Shown here: positions 1 through 6,855 of the stretch, one piece after another
Numbering within the stretch: position 1 is the stretch's first letter
Layout of the letters: every line of letters begins with the position of its first letter
Assembly (NCBI GenBank): GCA_913020685.1
Contig: CAJWAY010000036.1
Location: 1 to 11,098, forward strand
Length of the DNA: 11,098 nucleotides
Direction: 5' to 3'
Origin: an uncultured Flavobacteriaceae bacterium
GTDB taxonomy: Bacteria > Bacteroidota > Bacteroidia > Flavobacteriales > Flavobacteriaceae
Program-made: the position numbers and the translations under genes
The notes under the pieces: model-generated
Databases searched by the model: none
What the model saw: the letters and a program-made list of their open reading frames with translations, nothing else
Told to the model about the DNA's origin: nothing

Positions 1-829
1 TTTTTTCCAGTTCATCTTTCATTTGGATGACCAGTTTTTGAAGGCCGGCATGGTTAGCTTTTGATCCTATTGTATTTATCTCTCGGCCTATTTCCTGTGC
101 GATAAAACCAAGTTTTTTTCCGTTTGAAGTATCACCACTTAATGTTTTTTTAAAATAATCAATGTGATTTTTCAGACGGACTTTTTCTTCTGTGATGTCG
201 TATTTTTCTAGATAATAAATCAGTTCCTGTTCGAATCGATTTTGATCGATTTCGGCTTGGAGGGTGTCCAAAGCGGATTTTAATTTCTCCTTCACTTTAG
301 AACCTCTTTCGGGATCGATGATTTCTACTTCTTTACAAAGCCCCAACAGGTTGTCCAATCTTTTGTTAAATTCGGTTTCAAGGATTTTCCCCTCATCGGA
401 TCGGAATTCAATCAGGGCATCGATGGCCTTTTTCAGCAGGGTCTCGATCAATTCAATTTCGGCCTGGTCAAAGTCTTTGATCTCAGTTTTGAGGGTATCA
501 GGTAGTTTAATGGCAATCCTGAGCAACTCCGAACGGTCAAGATCTTCTATTACTTTCAGTTGCTCAATGTATTGATTTACAGCAGCAACATTAATGGTTT
601 TGGCATTGGATTCAATAATATTCTCAATATTGAGGCTCAAATCAATTTTACCTCTTTTCAGGAACTCTCCCACACTTTTTTTAAGTTGAATTTCGATTTC
701 CCTCACGTGGATTGGCAGTCGAGCATTGAGTTCTAATCCCTTGCTGTTGAGCGAGCGCAGCTCCAGAATATAGTTTTTATTTTCGAATTGGATTTCGGCC
801 TTACCGTAGCCGGTCATCGATTGAATCAT
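1..829 (-). CDS. yicC: YicC family endoribonuclease, 3' end cut by window edge
   Basis: The minus strand reads open from an ATG at 829 to the window edge (276 codons), so the C-terminus is missing. The protein begins MIQSMTGYGKAE, and SMTGYG is the hallmark start of YicC/YloC proteins. Near the visible end it carries FIAQEIGREINTIGSKAN (about residues 245-262) followed by QMKDELEK, the conserved DUF1732 C-terminal signature. The family is about 290 residues long, so only some 10-15 residues should be missing. E. coli YicC is a cytoplasmic RNase linked to small-RNA turnover. In many bacteria, Bacteroidetes included, yicC is followed by guanylate kinase (gmk), which would lie left of this window. 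The start is 6 bp after the stop of the DUF1080 gene, with no Shine-Dalgarno sequence, so the gene appears to be read from the sugar operon or from a promoter inside the upstream gene. Confidence 0.93.
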   Translation of the reverse strand, partial: MIQSMTGYGKAEIQFENKNYILELRSLNSKGLELNARLPIHVREIEIQLKKSVGEFLKRGKIDLSLNIENIIESNAKTINVAAVNQYIEQLKVIEDLDRSELLRIAIKLPDTLKTEIKDFDQAEIELIETLLKKAIDALIEFRSDEGKILETEFNKRLDNLLGLCKEVEIIDPERGSKVKEKLKSALDTLQAEIDQNRFEQELIYYLEKYDITEEKVRLKNHIDYFKKTLSGDTSNGKKLGFIAQEIGREINTIGSKANHAGLQKLVIQMKDELEK

Positions 830-835
830 AGGGTA

Positions 836-1561
836 CTAGAGTTCCCGGATTTTAATATTACGATAGCTGACACCATCACCATGATCTTGCAGGCCAATTT
901 TTCCAGTTTTAAATTTGGCAAAATCCTTCCAGTCTTTAAATTTGGAATTGGCTAACAAAGTATCCCACTCCGGTCCACTCAAAGGGAAGTTTACGATTTC
1001 CACATCGTTTAGTTTGACACTGGCCTTGTTGGCGTTGTAATTTATTGAAATAAAAACGTGATTCCATTCCCCGGCGGGTTTGCACGCATCCTTTGAGGGT
1101 TGAACCATATCGTAAAGCGCCCCCGCTTGGTGAAATTTTGGATTGATAAAGGAATCAGGGTGACGTTCATTATCCAAAACTTGGATTTCTGGCCCTGTTT
1201 GATATGGTGTTTTGTAATCCTGCCCTTCCTTGATACCCCAAAAAATTCCACTGTTTCCTCCTTCAACAATTTTCCACTCTAAAGAAAGTTCAAAGTTGGT
1301 ATACTCTTTATCAGTTACAATATTATTACCTTTTCCACTACCAGTTCCATCAGGTAATACCATTGCCCCATCCTCAATAATCCAAGCAGCGCTCATTTCG
1401 GAGCTGTTGAATTGATGCCAGCCTGAGAAAGAGACCCCATCGAATAAGTCTACCCATTCTCTTTCTGTAGTGTTAGATTCGACAGTTGTTGTTTTTTCCC
1501 TAGGGGTTTGTTTGCAGGCTACACTTAGGGAGACCATTGTTACAAATAATATTTTTTTCAT
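836..1561 (-). CDS. DUF1080 (3-keto-disaccharide hydrolase-type) lipoprotein
   Basis: This is a 241-residue secreted protein. Residues 1-16 form a lipoprotein signal (MKK, hydrophobic run, LSVAC) with Cys16 as the lipidated residue, followed by a Ser/Thr/charged linker. A single DUF1080 jelly-roll domain fills about 36-241: LFDGVSFSGW at 39-48, EWKIVEGGNSGIFWG at 95-109, GPEIQVLDNERH at 123-134, GALYD at 147-151 and the closing GLQDHGDGVSYRNIKIREL at 223-241. These are the usual conserved blocks of the family (Pfam 3-keto-disaccharide hydrolase). Characterised relatives cleave glycosides whose glucose has been oxidised at C3. It is third in the minus-strand operon, 9 bp after the isomerase gene, and the neighbouring Gfo/Idh/MocA, TIM-barrel and GMC genes support the same role. 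The exact glycoside is unknown. The cellular location (periplasm or outer-membrane surface) is inferred from the signal. Confidence 0.9.
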   Translation of the reverse strand: MKKILFVTMVSLSVACKQTPREKTTTVESNTTEREWVDLFDGVSFSGWHQFNSSEMSAAWIIEDGAMVLPDGTGSGKGNNIVTDKEYTNFELSLEWKIVEGGNSGIFWGIKEGQDYKTPYQTGPEIQVLDNERHPDSFINPKFHQAGALYDMVQPSKDACKPAGEWNHVFISINYNANKASVKLNDVEIVNFPLSGPEWDTLLANSKFKDWKDFAKFKTGKIGLQDHGDGVSYRNIKIREL

Positions 1562-1570
1562 TTGTTTTAA

Positions 1571-2623
1571 TTATAGGTTTAGAATTTTTTTAAGGTGATC
1601 TTCATCTATTTCTGCTCCAGCAAAGTCATCAAAAGTTTTTTGAGTGGCTTCGATGATGTGTGATTGGATAAAAGGAGCTCCTTCACGCGCTCCTTGCTCG
1701 GGACTTTTGATACAGCATTCCCATTCCATCACAGCCCATACATCACATCCATATTCAGTAAGCTTGGTAAAAATGGTTTTAAAATCTATTTGTCCATCAC
1801 CAGGAGAGCGATAGCGACCTGCGCGATCAATCCAATCACAATAGCCTCCAAAGGATCCTTTTTTTCCACTAGGTTTGAACTCCGAATCTTTCACATGGAA
1901 TGACTTGATGAACTCATGGTAGTGATCAATGTATTTAATATAGTCCAGTTGTTGCAGTACAAAATGACTGGGATCATAGAGAATATTTGCCCTGTTGTGG
2001 TTTCTTGTTGCTTCCAAAAAACGTTCAAACGTCACCCCATCGTGGAGGTCCTCACCGGGGTGGATTTCATAGCAAACGTCCACACCGTTCTCATCAAAGG
2101 TGTTGAGAATGGGCAGCCATCTGTCGGCCAATTCTTTAAATCCCATTTCCACCAATCCCTCCGGGCGTTGCGGCCAAGGATGCCAGGTATGCCACAACAA
2201 AGCACCAGAGAAAGTAGCGTGGGCGTTTAACCCTAATCGGTTGCTGGCTTTGGCTGCTTTTTTGAGGGTTTCTATTGCCCACTGGGTTCGGGCTTTTGGA
2301 TTGTTTTTATATGCATCGGGGGCAAAGTTGTCAAACATCAAATCATAGGCAGGATGCACAGCTACCAATTGTCCTTGGAGGTGAGTGGAGAGTTCTGTGA
2401 TTTCCAACCCATAAGAATTGATTTTTCCTTTGAGCTCATCGCAGTATGTCTGACTTTCGGCTGCTTTGTCCAGATCGATTAAAAAGCTTTCCCAAGTAGG
2501 AATTTGAATACCTTTGTACCCCAAGTCGGCAGCCCACTGGCACATACCCTCCAGGCTGTTGAAAGGCGCTTGCTTGTCGACAAACTGTGCCAAAAAAACC
2601 GCAGGCCCTTTTATGGTTTTCAT
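1571..2623 (-). CDS. Sugar phosphate isomerase/epimerase (AP endonuclease family 2 TIM barrel)
   Basis: Cytoplasmic (beta/alpha)8 metalloenzyme of 350 residues from the chosen start (MKTIKGPAVF). Likely metal ligands are in the usual order: E186 with H188 in YEIHPGE, D217 in ILYDPSH, H243 in SFHVKD and E300 in VMEWE. The family includes xylose-isomerase-like TIM barrels that isomerise or epimerise keto-sugars. Relatives beside Gfo/Idh/MocA oxidoreductases act on 3-keto-sugars, and some cleave oxidised C-glycosides. The ATG at 2623 overlaps the TGA of the upstream oxidoreductase gene as ATGA, the classic coupled start, and GGAAAA lies just upstream. An in-frame ATG at 2644 would add seven residues (MGKHGKS) and deepen the overlap to 25 bp, which seems less likely. 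The substrate cannot be told from sequence, but context favours a 3-keto-glucose-type compound. No signal peptide is seen. Confidence 0.9.
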   Translation of the reverse strand: MKTIKGPAVFLAQFVDKQAPFNSLEGMCQWAADLGYKGIQIPTWESFLIDLDKAAESQTYCDELKGKINSYGLEITELSTHLQGQLVAVHPAYDLMFDNFAPDAYKNNPKARTQWAIETLKKAAKASNRLGLNAHATFSGALLWHTWHPWPQRPEGLVEMGFKELADRWLPILNTFDENGVDVCYEIHPGEDLHDGVTFERFLEATRNHNRANILYDPSHFVLQQLDYIKYIDHYHEFIKSFHVKDSEFKPSGKKGSFGGYCDWIDRAGRYRSPGDGQIDFKTIFTKLTEYGCDVWAVMEWECCIKSPEQGAREGAPFIQSHIIEATQKTFDDFAGAEIDEDHLKKILNL

Positions 2624-3762
2624 TGATTTTCCATGCTTACCCATACGTTTCCTTTTTGATTTGATTCAACGGTTTTTTCGATAAATAGCATCCCCCGTAC
2701 CCCTTCATAGAGGGTCGGGAATTCTCCCTTGTAAGATTTTTCTTCCCTTAGTGCCTTGGCCACGCCTTTGTAAATATTTCCCATGGCATCAAAAATACCT
2801 TCGGGGTGTCCTGCAGGTAATTTGGTACCATCCAAAGATACTTCGGTATTGTAGGCAGCGTTGCCCGGTTTGATTAGTCTTCTGGGTTCATCGTCTTTGA
2901 GGTGATACAAATAATTGGGATTTTCTTGTTCCCATTTCAACGCCCCTTTTCTACCGTAAATGGCCACAGAAATGTTGTTTTCATCTCCAGTAGCAATCTG
3001 ACTTGCACGTAACAAACCCCTCACTTTTTTGTCCATTCGGATCAGAATAGAACCGTCAATGTCCAGTGGGTTGTCATCATAAAGTGTATTTAAGTCTGAT
3101 AGTAATTCAGATACCTCCATACCTGTTACGTATTCTACCATATTAAAAATATGGGTACCGATGTCTCCGATACAAGAACTGATACCCGCTTTTTTGGGAT
3201 CCAATCTCCAGACTTTACTCCTTTTTTCTTTGTCGTGAATAACTGGGTTGATCCATCCCTGATAATATTGTAAATCCACCTTGTGGATATCACCAATAAC
3301 ACCGTTGGCGATCATGTCTTTCATTTCTCTCACCATGGGATAACCAGTGTAGGTATAGGTAACGGCGAAAATAGCTTGGTGCATGTCTTGAAGCGCTTGT
3401 AAATCTTTAGCTTCTTCAAGTGTGGTAGTCAGTGGCTTTTCACAAATGACGTGAAAACCGTTTTCCAAAAGTTTTTTGGCCATAGGGTAATGCAAAAAGT
3501 TGGGGGTCAAAACAGAAACTACTTCAACCTTATCACCCTCGGGTTTAGCTGATTCTTCCGCAATAAATGCGTCAAAATCGGTATAAACCCTTTCAGTGTT
3601 TACACCGATTTGTTTGGCAAATTTGATATTTTCCTCATAATCAGGATTAAATACTCCCCCTACAATTTCGTATCGGTCATACATATGGGAAGCCACTCGG
3701 TGTAAAACACCAATTAGTGAGTCTCCTCCACCTCCCAATACGCCTAGTCGAATTTTACTCAT
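2620..3762 (-). CDS. Gfo/Idh/MocA family NAD(P)-dependent oxidoreductase
   Basis: A 380-residue cytoplasmic dehydrogenase. The N-terminal Rossmann fold opens with RLGVLGGGGDSLIGVLHRVA (5-24), the glycine-rich variant seen in one branch of the family. It also has LTPNFLHYPMAKKLLENGFHVICEKP (85-110), in which EKP (108-110) carries the conserved catalytic-site lysine. The C-terminal alpha/beta domain includes GDIGTHIFN (199-207), whose Asp and His usually contact the sugar. Members oxidise or reduce sugar hydroxyls, often at C3, with NAD(P). It is the first gene of the minus-strand operon and is coupled by ATGA to the TIM-barrel isomerase. With a periplasmic GMC dehydrogenase divergent from it, this enzyme could reduce an imported 3-keto-sugar back to the parent sugar. 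Direction and substrate are inference. Length and motifs are complete, with no sign of damage. Confidence 0.92.
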   Translation of the reverse strand: MSKIRLGVLGGGGDSLIGVLHRVASHMYDRYEIVGGVFNPDYEENIKFAKQIGVNTERVYTDFDAFIAEESAKPEGDKVEVVSVLTPNFLHYPMAKKLLENGFHVICEKPLTTTLEEAKDLQALQDMHQAIFAVTYTYTGYPMVREMKDMIANGVIGDIHKVDLQYYQGWINPVIHDKEKRSKVWRLDPKKAGISSCIGDIGTHIFNMVEYVTGMEVSELLSDLNTLYDDNPLDIDGSILIRMDKKVRGLLRASQIATGDENNISVAIYGRKGALKWEQENPNYLYHLKDDEPRRLIKPGNAAYNTEVSLDGTKLPAGHPEGIFDAMGNIYKGVAKALREEKSYKGEFPTLYEGVRGMLFIEKTVESNQKGNVWVSMENQ

Positions 3763-3909
3763 TTTGATTTATTTATACCATTTGAGTAAAAATAGGATTA
3801 ATTTTTCAAAACCAAAGTGGATATTAATTCATAATTATTTTTTCGAAACAAGGGCTTTAATATTTAATAAGTCATTATTTTTATTACAAACTATGAAACT
3901 TTTTTGTTT
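3763..3909. other. Divergent intergenic control region between the two sugar-oxidation operons
   Basis: These 147 bp separate the Gfo/Idh/MocA operon (minus) from the GMC operon (plus), so both sets of genes must be controlled from here. It is very AT-rich. The -7-like octamer TATTTTTA occurs on each strand at nearly the same distance from its gene: 3794-3787 on minus, 24 nt before the Gfo ATG, and 3876-3883 on plus, 26 nt before the GMC ATG. The plus-strand copy lacks a clear TTTG at -33. I see no clear operator palindrome and no strong hairpin. Confidence 0.5.
3787..3816 (-). promoter_or_regulatory. Candidate Bacteroidetes-type promoter for the Gfo/Idh/MocA operon
   Basis: Read on the minus strand, TTTG (3816-3813) is followed after 18 nt by TATTTTTA (3794-3787). 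The Bacteroidetes consensus is TTTG at -33 and TAnnTTTG at -7, separated by about 19-21 nt, so the match is 4/4 and 7/8 with a slightly short spacer. It would start transcription about 18 nt before the ATG at 3762. The region is AT-rich, so a chance match is possible. Confidence 0.35.
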
Positions 3910-5604
3910 ATGAGTCAAGAATATGATGCGATTGTAATTGGAACTGGAATAAGTGGAGGCTGGGCTGCCAAAGAGTTATGTGAAAGTGGACTTAAAACAT
4001 TGGTTCTTGAAAGAGGAAGAATGATTAGGCATATAACTGATTATCACACCGCAAATATGGATCCTTGGGATTTCAAAGGTGGAGATAAAACCACACACGA
4101 AATTGAAAAAAAACAATATAAGCAAATTAGATCCACTAGATATGCAGTTCATGAATCAACCTCCCATTTTTTTGTGGATGATAATGAGCATCCCTATAAT
4201 GAGGATAAGCCTTTTGACTGGGTCCGGGGCTACCACGTTGGTGGAAAATCTTTAATGTGGGCTAGGCAAGTATATAGATTGAGCGAATTTGATTTTGAGG
4301 CTAATGCCAAGGAGGGTATTGCCATTGATTGGCCTATTAGATATAAAGACTTGGCACCCTGGTATAGTTATGTTGAAAAGTATATCGGTGTTTCTGGAGA
4401 AAAGTTAGGTTTACCCCAGCTCCCGGACAGTGAGTTTTTAAAACCTATGGAATTGAATATTGTCGAGGAAAAATTTAGAGATGCTATTGCTGATAATTAC
4501 AACGATCGCGTGATAACTAATGCCAGAGTTGCACATATTACTGAGGGTACAAAACCAGGATTAGGTCGTGTTACATGTCAGTATAGAAATCGATGTAGAA
4601 GAGGTTGTCCCTATGGAGCATACTTTAGTAGTAATTCGTCTACCTTACCGGCAGCAGATGCTACAGGAAAAATGACACTCATACCGAATTCAATTGTTAC
4701 TCAAATTATTTATGATGAAAAAAATAACAGGGCAAGTGGTGTTCGGGTAATTGATTCTGAGACAAATGAAGTAACTGAGTATAAAGCTAAAATTATCTTT
4801 CTATGTGCTTCAACAATTGCTTCTACCTCAATCTTATTACAATCAGTGTCTGATCGTTTCCCAAATGGACTTGGAAATGATTCAGGAGAACTAGGACATA
4901 ATTTAATGGACCACCATCTTAGATTGGGAGCAACTGCTGGCATTGATGGTTTTTTAGGGTCATATTATACAGGGAGAAGACCAGGTGGAATATACATTCC
5001 AAGATTTGTAAATATTGGAGGTTCCACTGATGTTAAGGACTTTTTAAGAGGATATGGTTTTCAAGGAAGTGCAAAAAGAGGACAAAATAATGGTAATGGT
5101 TCCGATGAAGCTTATGGTTCTAAATTTAAAGAATTAATTCAGACTCCAGGACCTTGGAAAATTAACTTGGGCGGTTTTGGTGAAATTTTACCTTACCACG
5201 ATAACAGGATGTATTTAGATTATGACAAGAAAGACAAGTGGGGACTTCCAACGGTAACGTTCGATGCTGAAATTAAGGAAAATGAAAAACTAATGAGAAA
5301 GCACTTGCTGCAACAGATTGCAGAAATGCTTGAGTCATCTGGTTTTAAAAATGTTAAGACAAAAGACAATAAATATTATTTTGGTGCTGGAATTCATGAG
5401 ATGGGAACAGCAAGAATGGGACGTGATAAAAAAACTTCCGTTTTAAATAAGTATAATCAAATTCACTCTGTAAAAAATGTTTTTGTGACTGACGGATCCT
5501 GTATGACCTCCTCTGGCAATGTTAACCCCTCATTAACATATATGGCAATTACAGCAAGAGCTGCAAATTATGCAGTAAAAGAGTTGAAAAAAATGAACCT
5601 TTAA
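3910..5604 (+). CDS. GMC family FAD-dependent sugar dehydrogenase, catalytic subunit
   Basis: 564 residues from ATG 3910. The FAD-binding Rossmann motif is GTGISGG (11-17) with the ribose-binding acidic residue in LERG (33-36). VGGKSLMWARQVYR (110-123) is the flavin-side loop. HEMGTARMG (496-504) holds the likely catalytic His496, and GNVNPSLTYMAITARAA (536-552) holds its partner Asn539. CQYRNRCRRGCPYGA (223-237) has cysteines spaced C-x5-C-x3-C, as in Fe-S-bearing GMC dehydrogenases. The protein has no signal peptide of its own. The next gene, 15 bp on, encodes a Tat-signal small subunit, as in the fructose, gluconate, FAD-glucose and glucose-3-dehydrogenase complexes, so the pair is probably exported folded and works in the periplasm. 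Likely activity is oxidation of a sugar or glycoside hydroxyl, perhaps C3. A TTG at 3904 is in frame, but ATG is preferred. Confidence 0.92.
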   Translation: MSQEYDAIVIGTGISGGWAAKELCESGLKTLVLERGRMIRHITDYHTANMDPWDFKGGDKTTHEIEKKQYKQIRSTRYAVHESTSHFFVDDNEHPYNEDKPFDWVRGYHVGGKSLMWARQVYRLSEFDFEANAKEGIAIDWPIRYKDLAPWYSYVEKYIGVSGEKLGLPQLPDSEFLKPMELNIVEEKFRDAIADNYNDRVITNARVAHITEGTKPGLGRVTCQYRNRCRRGCPYGAYFSSNSSTLPAADATGKMTLIPNSIVTQIIYDEKNNRASGVRVIDSETNEVTEYKAKIIFLCASTIASTSILLQSVSDRFPNGLGNDSGELGHNLMDHHLRLGATAGIDGFLGSYYTGRRPGGIYIPRFVNIGGSTDVKDFLRGYGFQGSAKRGQNNGNGSDEAYGSKFKELIQTPGPWKINLGGFGEILPYHDNRMYLDYDKKDKWGLPTVTFDAEIKENEKLMRKHLLQQIAEMLESSGFKNVKTKDNKYYFGAGIHEMGTARMGRDKKTSVLNKYNQIHSVKNVFVTDGSCMTSSGNVNPSLTYMAITARAANYAVKELKKMNL

Positions 5605-5619
5605 TTTAAATTAACAATA

Positions 5620-6270
5620 ATGGATAGAAGAAAAGCATTAAAAACAATTGGTTACGGTTCAGGGGCAATTACTCTGACCCCGGCTGTAATTGGACTTTTT
5701 CATAGCTGTCAAAACAACTCTTCTAATTTTTTTCCTGAGTACTTCAATAAAAAAAATCAGTTTTCTATTGTATCTCAATTAATGGAGCTGATAATTCCTG
5801 AGACTGAAATTCCAGGTGCTATTAATCTTAAACTACCCGAATTTTTAGATGGTTATATTTCTACAGTTTTTTCTGATAAAAGGAAAATAAAGATATCAAA
5901 AGGATTAGAAAGTTTTATTGAAGTTTCTCTTTTTGATTCTGAAAAAACTGATGCAAATAAATTGACTAATCAAGATTTAGATTTTCAATTAGCAAAATAT
6001 CTCAAAGCAGATTTTAAGAAAAAAAATTCTTGGAAAAAGGAAGATTCTGACTATCAAAAAGCTTTAAAAAATAAAAGTAAAGCTACTAAAATCCCCAAAG
6101 AGGCATTAGCTTATGGTTTTGCAAATCAATTACGCGCTTTGTCCATAACTGCATTCAGAACTAATGAATACATAGGGGAAAATGTATTAGCATATGTACC
6201 TATACCCGGGGAACAAAGAGGATGTGTAGACCTTATGGAAACTACTGGAGGTAAGATTTGGTCTTTATAA
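5620..6270 (+). CDS. Gluconate 2-dehydrogenase subunit 3 family protein (small subunit of GMC dehydrogenase), Tat signal
   Basis: A 216-residue protein. The N-terminus has a twin-arginine signal, DRRKALK at 2-8, then a weakly hydrophobic stretch of Gly, Ser, Ala and Thr ending at Cys30 (GLFHSC). Cys30 could be a lipidation site, though Phe at -3 is atypical. The mature part shows LMELIIPETEIPGAINLKLPEFLDGYI (about 54-80), the signature of the subunit-3 family, where IPxTxxPGA and a following hydrophobic helix recur. In known complexes this subunit has no catalytic cofactor: it chaperones the flavin subunit and carries the Tat signal for both. It follows the GMC gene by 15 bp and must be co-transcribed. 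Base composition is very AT-rich (14 G+C in the 60 bases from 5881). Its stop is 2 bp from the stop of the convergent azurin gene, with no obvious terminator between them. Confidence 0.88.
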   Translation: MDRRKALKTIGYGSGAITLTPAVIGLFHSCQNNSSNFFPEYFNKKNQFSIVSQLMELIIPETEIPGAINLKLPEFLDGYISTVFSDKRKIKISKGLESFIEVSLFDSEKTDANKLTNQDLDFQLAKYLKADFKKKNSWKKEDSDYQKALKNKSKATKIPKEALAYGFANQLRALSITAFRTNEYIGENVLAYVPIPGEQRGCVDLMETTGGKIWSL

Positions 6271-6272
6271 AA

Positions 6273-6782
6273 TTAATTCACTATTAACTCTCCCCTCATA
6301 ATCATATAGTGACCAGGAAAAGAACAAATATAAGTGTAGGTACCAGCTTCAGGTGCCATAAAACTTATAGTTGTTGATTCTCCTCCTCCAAGCATCTTAG
6401 TGAAAGCAATAGTTTCATCAGAGTTTGGGATATAATCGTTTGATTTAGCAAGAGTTGCTTTCTTTGCAAATTCATCAACATTGACACCTTTCTTTAGTAG
6501 CACAAAATTGTGTCCCATAAATTCTTTTCCAATTTTACCCTTGTGATTTAGTGTAAGCATTATTTTTTTGCCATATTTTACCTCAATAGTTTTTTTATCA
6601 TACATCATATTATCAAATGAGTTTAAAACAATTTTAATCAGATCCTCATTATCATCTATGACATCATTTTTTTCTTCTACTTGAGTTCTTTTATATTCAA
6701 ATTTTTCTTTCTTTTTTTCTTTTTTTGGACCACAAGAGATTATTAATGTAAATAAAATCATTAATGAGATGTATTTTTTCAT
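6273..6782 (-). CDS. Azurin/plastocyanin-like type 1 copper lipoprotein
   Basis: A 169-residue lipoprotein. MKK plus a hydrophobic run ends in LIISC, with Cys17 as the lipid site, then a charged Lys/Glu tether (18-48, starting GPKKEKKKEKF). The cupredoxin domain (about 49-169) has the full azurin-type copper site: MGHN with His91, then CSFPGHYMIM with Cys153, His158 and Met162. The Cys-His and His-Met spacings (5 and 4) are the same as azurin Cys112/His117/Met121. Gly90 corresponds to the azurin glycine that contributes a carbonyl. Such proteins shuttle single electrons between periplasmic dehydrogenases or reductases and the respiratory chain. It lies end to end with the GMC dehydrogenase operon, so it may accept electrons from it, but the convergent orientation means it is not in the same transcript. 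The 73 bp upstream are AT-rich and give no convincing promoter. Confidence 0.92.
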   Translation of the reverse strand: MKKYISLMILFTLIISCGPKKEKKKEKFEYKRTQVEEKNDVIDDNEDLIKIVLNSFDNMMYDKKTIEVKYGKKIMLTLNHKGKIGKEFMGHNFVLLKKGVNVDEFAKKATLAKSNDYIPNSDETIAFTKMLGGGESTTISFMAPEAGTYTYICSFPGHYMIMRGELIVN

Positions 6783-6855
6783 AACAAATTTTCTTTTTAA
6801 ATGTATTTAAAATTACTAAAGAAAGAATAATTTGAATACTTCGTATTTGAAATTT

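Noticed and set aside
264..575. Open plus-strand frame of 103 codons
   Set aside because: It lies entirely inside yicC on the opposite strand, is very Ser-rich and shows no family motif; it is an antisense shadow.
3904..3909. TTG start two codons upstream of the GMC ATG
   Set aside because: ATG at 3910 gives the normal short lead-in before the FAD-binding motif; the TTG form only adds one codon pair and has no ribosome-site support.
6831..6851. Hairpin AATAC-TTC-GTATT just after the EamA stop
   Set aside because: On the minus strand, which would need the terminator, the stem is only 5 bp before two mismatches, has one G-C pair and is not followed by a clean T run; too weak to call.
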